Assembly (NCBI GenBank): GCA_003255065.1
Contig: QAOA01000393.1
Location: 558,001-622,000 of the forward strand
Length of the DNA stretch: 64,000 nt
Direction: 5' to 3'
Source of the DNA: Cercis canadensis
Lineage: Eukaryota > Streptophyta > Magnoliopsida > Fabales > Fabaceae
Part shown: positions 57,186 to 64,000 of the stretch, piece after piece
Position numbering within the stretch: position 1 is the first letter of the stretch
How the letters are laid out: every line of letters starts with the position of its first letter
Notes under the pieces: generated by a model
What the model saw: the letters and a program-made list of their open reading frames with translations, nothing else
Database searches by the model: none
What the model was told of the DNA's origin: nothing
Program-made: the position numbers and the translations under genes

Positions 57186-58434
57186 GCTATCTGACAGACC
57201 TGAAAATAAAGAAATTCAAAACATTAATGTCACCAACAATGGATTTATCCTCAAAAATGTTAAAGGTTGATGGAGCAGCACCTATATTATCTTTCTAGAA
57301 TACATATGTAAATGTGAAAGCATGAATTATGAAATTTTCTAGACAACACTCACTTCACAAGAGGACAACCATGATACAAAGGAGCCAAAACTCTTATCTG
57401 GGAGGAATTCAACTCTTTCTAGGAAGCAAAGTGATCCATGTAGTACATGATAAAAAAACATAGAGTAAACACACACAAAAATATATATCAACAAGCATGC
57501 CATTTAGATTCACTGTAGTCAGATATTTTAAATCAAACACTAAATTTGAACCTTTCATGCTTCATGCCATGAGCAAGAGGATTTGAAGAATCTCCAAATA
57601 ATGCTTAACTCATTTGTGGTCCACATAAGCTCAAGAAATAACATGTGATGAATTCATTACAATAAGCAAACCATAAAATATGTGCCTTTGCCCTTGGGTT
57701 TCAAATCGGCTAAAACAAGAACCTCTGTCCTAAATTTACATCCAAAAAAGAGACAAGAAAACCAAAAACAAGAGCAGTAAACAACTACCCATATTTGCAA
57801 GAACCAAATAACACAATCATATAAATGAAACTTCATTATGTTCAAGAGTCAAACTAGATTTGTTCGTGCTAGATGTTTAGCAAGTCGTAGATCAACACAA
57901 AATTGCAAACCCCATTTCTATTAGGTATGAAGAACACTTAATTTATCATGCTAGTTAATGTCAATCTCAACACCAAATCCCAGTTCAGATTTATGGAAAC
58001 AACAACAAGACAAGATCTATTCATCAAACGGCAAAACCAATATACAAATTCAGAATAAGAGGGGAATTACTGAATCTCTAGTTAATTATCCATATTTTGA
58101 CCTCAATTCAGCATGTTCCCTTCTCTCTAAAACAAGATCTTCAACATCCCACAAATTATAACAGAACTCATGCAAAATAGAAATAGAAATACAATTCAAA
58201 CACCAGAAGCTCAAATTTCAGAATAAAATCTCAAATCCCACAAGCTCATGGATATACGAATCAATTCTCAATAACCTCCAATCAAATTTTCCAAACAATA
58301 AAGAATATCCAAAATGAAGTAAGGGAGAGAGAATTACCAGCTTGAGAACTCTCCTGGGCATGAAATAGCTCTGACCTAGATTGCTATAGCTTGTTTCCAG
58401 TGGATCGAATTCTTCCTCAATAGTTCATCTTACT

Positions 58435-58800
58435 TGTTATTACTCTCCCTCACGCCCTCTATCTCTCACTCTCCATTTTCTCTTGCTATTCTTTTTCCTT
58501 TGCTTTCTCTTCAATCTCCCTTTCACCTTGCTCCCTCGGTACTCCTTTTTTCTACGTTTCTGCTCCCTATGCCTCTCCTTCACACTAATGAGTTCTTCTC
58601 TTCCTCTTTCTTCTCTTTATTCTCTCTCACGCACACTCACTCTCTTTATTTGTCTCTATTCGATTTCCTCCCCTTTTTTTTCCATGTTGGGTCTCTTTCT
58701 TCTTTTTGATATTTTCTTTTGCCTCACTTTCTCATTTTTCCCTTCAATCTCCACCACCCATCTCCATTGCTTTTCTTTTAATTTGGTCTTTTTTTTTGTT
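58435..58800. repeat. Pyrimidine-rich (CT/TTC) tract, about 365 bp
   Basis: The plus strand is overwhelmingly C and T. Readings through it are Leu/Ser/Phe-rich and appear in two frames at once, so they are not genes. On the minus strand it would be a GA-rich leader, as found at the start of some plant transcripts. Confidence 0.7.
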
Positions 58801-59344
58801 TTAGTTATTTGCTAAATAGGGATAATGCATACACTTGAGCCAATGGGGAGAGGATGAAATCTATTTCTTGCTCTCCTATTAACAGCCTTAGATATAGTGA
58901 CATAAAAGCCTATTTATAAAATTATTTTTCTAATATTTTTGATTTATTTATTATTTGCAAAAAATTAATTATTGAAGAGCGGGTCAAATGAGCTTAGATA
59001 AAAAAAAAATGGACTAGGCCTAAGGTTTGCTTCATTACAAAAGCTCAAACAACAATATAAAGATCACTAATTAGAAATTAAGAATTTATCTCTTTTTTTA
59101 AAAAGAAAAATTTATACCATGAAAAAGACTCGGACAAAATATGGTATCTACAAAACCACAAGCAGTAATTGTTCCTAGGAGACCAGATTTTAGGGGTAAA
59201 GAGGGTTCTTCTAGAGTCTTTGACCAACCTAACAATGACTTGCTCTCAATGTGAATTTCTTTGTGACTGTTTTCCATGAAAGCATAGGAGTAATTACTTA
59301 CTTGCATAAGCATGTTGAATTCCTTCGAGATCTTCCTCAAAGGA

Positions 59345-62300
59345 AGATAGATTTGGATTCAGTTATGTTATAATACACAGTCAACGGTTTAGATGAGTTT
59401 TAAGTTAAATACACAATCCAAATCTTCACAACATGAGTCATGTGACATTGTTAGATCTAGATCCAAGAAAGACTAGAAGTTTAACCTATGAAGAAAGAAA
59501 GGAAGTGGAGAAGGCATTGAAGAACATCAGGGTCTTTGTTTGCCATAGAGAAAATGTACAGACTGTGTCCATGGCTTCACTGAGGAAGCTACTGAAAATG
59601 TAAAGATGAATAAATGGACTTGGGCATCACATTAATTGAGGCACCTAAATCTAGCATGGCATTTGTGAATTGCCTGTCTCTAATGGTGCAAGGAATTGTG
59701 AACGTCCCAGGATCCTTGCACTTAGATATCATATTAGGTTGGATCATAGCTGACACGTTTCTTCCCATGCTCACTCTCTTATTACCCTTCAACCTCCTTT
59801 TGTGGGTACACAATTCCTTCAGAAACTTAGAATACTTGGGAATCTAATTGATTGCTTCTAGGAAGGGTATATTGACTTCTACCTTCTTGAAAGTGTCCAT
59901 GATCTCTCTGTCCAACTTAGCCTTAACAATCTTCTTGGACTGTGTAACTCTATTGGGAAAAGGAAGATGAATGCTCGGTGTAGAGTTCTCTGTCTGGTTC
60001 TAAAGGGGGGGAATGTTGTTGTGTTGGGACAAATTTCTGGGCTGTGGAGGGCTAGCTGGGTTTTGGAATACTCACTTTCTTACCACTGCGTAGGGTTATG
60101 ACACTCACATTGCCTCTCGGATTGGTAACTGTTTGGGAAGGCAAATTACCAGAACCTTGAGACTTCAATTCATTGATGGTAGTTGCAAGCTGGCCTATCT
60201 GAGTCTCCAAGTTTTGAATGCTAGTTTCAATCCTTTGTTCGAACTGTATATTATTGGCTGCCAATTGTTTCACTAGATCTTCCAAGCTTGGTTCTAGCAC
60301 ATTGGCTTGCTACTAGGTTTGGCTGGAATTTCTACCATATCTCAAATTAGGGTGATCTCTCCAACTATAATTGTATGTGGGAGAGTGAGGGTCATATCTG
60401 GGTTATTGCTGGTAAGGTCTGCTAGGAAAAACATCAGCTATTATCTCATTATTATCTTGGAGAGTAAGGCACTGATTCGTTGGATGGTTTGCTAGAGAAC
60501 AAATATCACATAATTTTATGGGAGCTTGAACTTGTGTGTGTCTCATTACCAACTGTCTAACTAGGGAGGTTAGTTCCTCCAACTTATTCTCCACTATCTG
60601 TTGGTCTACCAATTGCACCTCGTTCACTCCTCTAGTTAGGGTAATTATCCGTGTGCCAAACTGTTGTGCATTCGCTGCCATGTTGGCTATTAACTCCCTT
60701 GCAGCCGCAAGAGTCTTATCTACCAAGACACCTCCAGAAGCAGCATCCACCATGCTCTGATCCATAGGAAGAAATCCTTTATAGAAATACTATATGAGCA
60801 ACTGGTCATTGATTTGGTGATGAGGACAGTTTCCACAAAGTTTCTTGAATTTCTCATAGTACTCATGCAGTGTTTCTCTATTGTTTTGCCTTATGCCACA
60901 TATATCTTTTCTTATAGAAGCAGCCCTTAAAGTAGGGAAAAACTTTTCTAGGAAAAATCTCTTCATGTCATTCCAGTATGTGATGATAACTGGCTGCAAG
61001 TAGTACAACCAGTCTTTTGCTGCTTCATCTAATGAGAAAGGAAAGACCCACAACTTGATAAGCTCCTCCAGAATTCCTTGCAGTTTCATGGTGGAATAGA
61101 CTATATGAAATTCTTTCAAATGCTTGTGAGGATCTTCACTTGCAAGTCTATGAAACTTAGGGAGCAAGTGTATTAATTCAGATTTTAACTCAAAGTTAGC
61201 ATTCAAATCGAGGTATTGAATACATCATCAGGGGTGACCAATTCTTTAAGAGTCCTAGCATGCATATTTTCAGCCATGGTGGGCTCTATATTATCAATGG
61301 CTTTATGTGTTCTAGCAAGTGTGTACAAGGTTCTCTCAATTTCAAGATCAACTTCAAGTAAATCAAACGAGAAGACCTAGTTATACATCATGCACAAAAA
61401 GTGACAAAAACTGAAACACACAAAAAGCACAATAAAATAAAGTTAGTTAAGGTATCAAAATATTTTTAAAAATTATGGGACCACCACAGGATGAAAACTA
61501 AGTCAAAATGCAACTTAAAATCTTAAAAAAAAAAATGGAAAAGTGGTCAAAACAGTGGAATTTGACCGAGATAGGGTGGTGCCCACGGCAAAGATGTGGG
61601 TTTTGATCTCCACACTGAATTCCTTTGACCTGCCAAGTTTCAACTTAATCCAAGTTAGTGAGAATTTTACCGCAAATTAAAAATTGTATGGAAATTTAAC
61701 CGAAAAGGAAAACAAAACAGGAACAACAGTAGCACAGAAGGAAAACAAGGGAAGAACAATGAAGAAACAAAATCAATGAGTCCTAATAAGATTAATATGT
61801 TTGATGAAATCCTTGATAATGGCGCCAAAATTTTGACAGGTGCCGAACCGTGCAAAATTATAATAACTAATTGCAAAGATTTGTAATTTAGTGTGCAACC
61901 AATGTCATCTTCCAAGGATTCACCAAAATACTTCAATCTTAAATAAGGCTTAATGTAAACAGGAGGGGGTTTGAGTTTGGGTGAATGTGGAAGGAAATCA
62001 AAATGCAAAGATAAGAACTAGATTGAATTATGAGATGGCAATTAACCCAAGCATGCAACCAAATCTAATTAATTCATCCTTGTTCCCTAAAGATAATCCA
62101 ATTTTAATTTAACCTTTGGTTAAGTGTTACCTAGAACCCCTAACAATAACACTCAAAATTCATATTGAATAACCATTCAGGATTTAATTAATCTAAGCTT
62201 TTAGACCCTATGCAACTGCACTATATCAATAAAACTAGATTAATTTAACAACCGAATTCCCAAGACAGCCATACATCAAAGACCTTTAATGTATGATTAA

Positions 62301-63042
62301 CAAATTGATTACCGAATCATGCAATTAAATTATCATTCAACCACATAATCAATAAGAAAAGAAAATCGAATTGAATTAAATCTAACCAAATTGTGAAGAA
62401 CATGAACTCTGAATTAATAAAAGTTAGCTTCTCTTGAATTGATTATAGCAGAAATTAGCCCTCCATGTAAGGCATGAACACAGAAAAGTCTAAGGTAAAA
62501 TTCAATAGTAGGAAGAAGAAGAAGAAGAAGACGTTTTTCTCTAACTCCGAAATAAATATGTTTCCCCTTGGTTTTCTCCTCCCTAAAGCTTTCCTAATTA
62601 AAAAATAACACTTAATTTCCTAAACCCTAATTGTAAAAACGTGACAAAACCCAATGATATGTGTGCTGGCCTAATGTGCATGTGCTGGACCAATAAGCAG
62701 GCCCAAGTCAATGTTGGATGGGTGCAAAAATTATGGACTGCTTCCATGCAAAATTCAGCTATCCAAATGTGAGAATCAGCTTTTGAGCTCTGTATATAAA
62801 ATATAGCATTGTCTCTCAGCTTTCCTACAAAACTAAAATCACATCAATTGGATAACTGCAGCTCAAGATATAGCGAAAAATGTAAACAGTGCCAAAAATC
62901 ACCAATTATGCAAATAAAATCCTACAAGCACAAACAAGTCCAAATATATAAAAATATATCTATAAGCTATCAAAATCAGTAGAATTGCACACTAAAAGAC
63001 TTAGTATAAGGAAATTAAATACTATAAAATAATGCACTATCA
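59345..63042 (-). mobile_element. Ty3/gypsy (Athila/Tat-like) LTR retrotransposon fossil, 3' part missing
   Basis: On the minus strand the order is LTR (63042-61834), primer-binding site (about 61828-61812, TGGCGCC type, tRNA-Asp as in the Athila/Tat lineage), leader, gag (from about 61277, with the capsid core near 61206-60790 and a CCHC-like zinc knuckle near 60510), and a protease segment with DLGASINVMP near 59650. Reverse transcriptase, RNase H, integrase and the second LTR are absent; similarity fades near 59345. The remains are broken by several disabling changes. Only one LTR is present, so its age cannot be estimated from LTR pairs. Confidence 0.8.
61834..63042 (-). repeat. Long terminal repeat of the gypsy fossil
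   Basis: About 1.2 kb. On the minus strand it begins TGATAGTGCATTATTTT and ends GGCACCTGTCA; the primer-binding site follows after a few bases. It contains a GAA microsatellite (near 62515-62530) and the words usual for regulatory LTR sequence but no gene. Confidence 0.7.
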
Positions 63043-63340
63043 CACGACAGCACAGTCATTGTCACCTTCTACAACACCGGAGATGCCATCCCCATCGTGG
63101 TTGGGGCCACCATCATTGAGAGGGATAGCAACCCCAAGCACAGCATCCTCTGTTGCTGTAAGGGTCATCTCAAGCGAGTCTGCATGTCTCAAACTCACCT
63201 TTCCCTGGCGTCAAGTCACCCAATGGCCACTTGTGGATTTGGCCACATGGGAGAAAGGAGTAAGTACACTTTTTTCTATATTGTTTATGTTAGAATAATT
63301 AATATGTGTTCCCTATTACTAACTGATTTATTTTTTTACA

Positions 63341-64000
63341 GCTTTATTCATTCTAAGGAGCCCGTTAACTATCTTTCGGCTATCTATAAGTCAAAGTATT
63401 ATGGGCCATGGATTGGCTTCATCTCAGTTCCTGTTGAGGTGAAGGAGTTTTGGTGGAACCAATTTAAAGTAATAATTATACACAAAGCTTTGATTTGATT
63501 TAGCTGATTATAATGTTTATTAACTTTAAACTCTATTGTTGTTAATGTAGGTGAAGTGTATTTGGGATTTCCAGTACGAGAGGGACATCCATAAGATATA
63601 GAAGACAAAGTGCAGTGACAACATTCGCGCCACCTTCAGAGACATACGAAATGGGAAGACCAAGGGTGACTGGTTGAGCCCGAATGTCTTGGTGTAGTTG
63701 AGGGCTGCATGGGGATCCCCAGAGTTCAAGTTAGCCTCAGAGCATAACAAGAAAAACCGCTCAATGTATCAGGGTGACTGCTACCATAGAGGTGGATCCA
63801 TCACCGTCTTCGAGCATAAGGAGGCTGATAAATTTTTTAATAACTTAGTACTTCTTTAAGTAACTTGTTATTTTTTTTTTATTCTAACACTTTAATTCAT
63901 TGTTTGTAAACAAAAGAGTTAGGGATGGAGCCTAATTCCCTTGAGGTCTTCCGTTACCTTCAACATAACATAAGTAAGCACTGGGAGCATCCAGTGGTTG
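63341..64000 (+). pseudogene. Plant Ptta/En/Spm-type transposase (Transposase_24-like), partial
   Basis: Exons inferred from GT-AG borders: 63341 to about 63468 (YLSAIYKSKYYGPWIGFISV, then VKEFWWNQFK), 63551 to about 63858, and from about 63918 off the edge (LGMEPNSLEVFRYLQ). The second has the family hallmarks: GDWLSPNVLV, then SPEFKLASEHNKKNRS and GDCYHRGGSITVFEHKEADK, matching the usual SEQNKKNR...HTGGSxxxxEH. Two in-frame stops in the second exon (63598 region and 63697 region) suggest a pseudogene. Such proteins are carried by CACTA elements and also occur as free copies. The open stretch 63043-63270 upstream is not recognised. The gypsy LTR ends at 63042, so it probably interrupts this element. 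Confidence 0.65.

Larger units (their letters stand above)
55380..59340. other. Unclassified repeat-rich DNA
   Basis: No host coding exon is supported. The word GGAGTCGCCACC (55522-55533) and the following region to about 55680 resemble a high-copy plant repeat that I know by phrase but cannot classify; the phrase ACAAAATATGGTATCTACA near 59133-59151 often marks the other side of such repeats. Between them lie diverged ~170-bp repeats (56548-57185) and a pyrimidine-rich block (58435-58800). A donor-like site on the minus strand near 58340 suggests a transcribed non-coding exon. Confidence 0.4.

Noticed and set aside
58434-58815. Two overlapping Leu/Ser/Phe-rich frames with membrane-like character
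   Set aside because: Both are translations of the pyrimidine-rich tract in different frames.
59098-59340. 80-codon minus-strand frame left of the gypsy fossil
   Set aside because: No resemblance to a gene or to the expected retrotransposon order; likely chance.
63032-63298. Open frames just right of the gypsy LTR
   Set aside because: Two frames are open at once and neither resembles a known family; the recognisable transposase exons begin only at 63341.

Overview
The window reads as a piece of a eudicot plant nuclear chromosome. The evidence is AT-rich intergenic DNA, GT-AG introns, two pentatricopeptide-repeat (PPR) loci of plant type, a plant MIC10 gene with a 4.2 kb intron, and a dense, layered set of plant transposons (MULE, CACTA, hAT, Harbinger-like, LINE, SINE-like, TRIM and Ty3/gypsy). 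I cannot name the species. No bacterial, organellar or CRISPR sequence is seen.

Host genes supported by sequence: an intronless P-class PPR gene (11006-13492, +) resembling Arabidopsis At1g31840; a two-exon small secreted protein resembling potato inhibitor I (25965-26599, -); a three-exon MIC10 gene for the mitochondrial cristae-junction complex (27713-33342, -); and a decayed DYW-class PPR pseudogene (36715-37745, -) resembling Arabidopsis At1g31920. The two PPR resemblances, made from memory of the protein sequences, suggest conserved local gene order.

Layout. 1-4413: right-hand part of a broken MULE with a spliced MuDR-type transposase and, converging on it, the tail of a plant-mobile-domain gene. 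4814-10509: a 5.7 kb element with 1.54 kb near-identical inverted arms, a 9-bp target-site duplication (TSD) and a captured half of a GRF zinc-finger gene. 10.5-17.8 kb: the PPR gene and its long non-coding 3' side. 17.8-19.3 kb: a three-deep nest of small elements with direct repeats of 11, 10 and 9 bp. 19.3-25.9 kb: AT-rich DNA with foldback elements and a LINE 3' end. 26-33.6 kb: inhibitor-like gene and MIC10. 33.9-39.1 kb: SINE-like, hAT-like (carrying a glycosyltransferase fragment), Harbinger-like and TRIM elements around the DYW pseudogene. 39168-55376: one CACTA element, about 6.1 kb by itself, swollen to 16.2 kb by a non-autonomous hAT, a sister CACTA and a hAT with a transposase gene, each with its TSD. 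55.4-59.3 kb: unclassified repeat-rich DNA. 59.3-63.0 kb: a Ty3/gypsy fossil. 63.3-64 kb: an exon series of a plant Ptta/En/Spm-type transposase that runs off the edge.

The genes do not form a pathway; PPR and MIC10 products are both expected in mitochondria, but they are independent nuclear genes. The most informative part of the window is its transposon stratigraphy: eight nested or freestanding insertions have boundaries that can be fixed to the base by target-site duplications.
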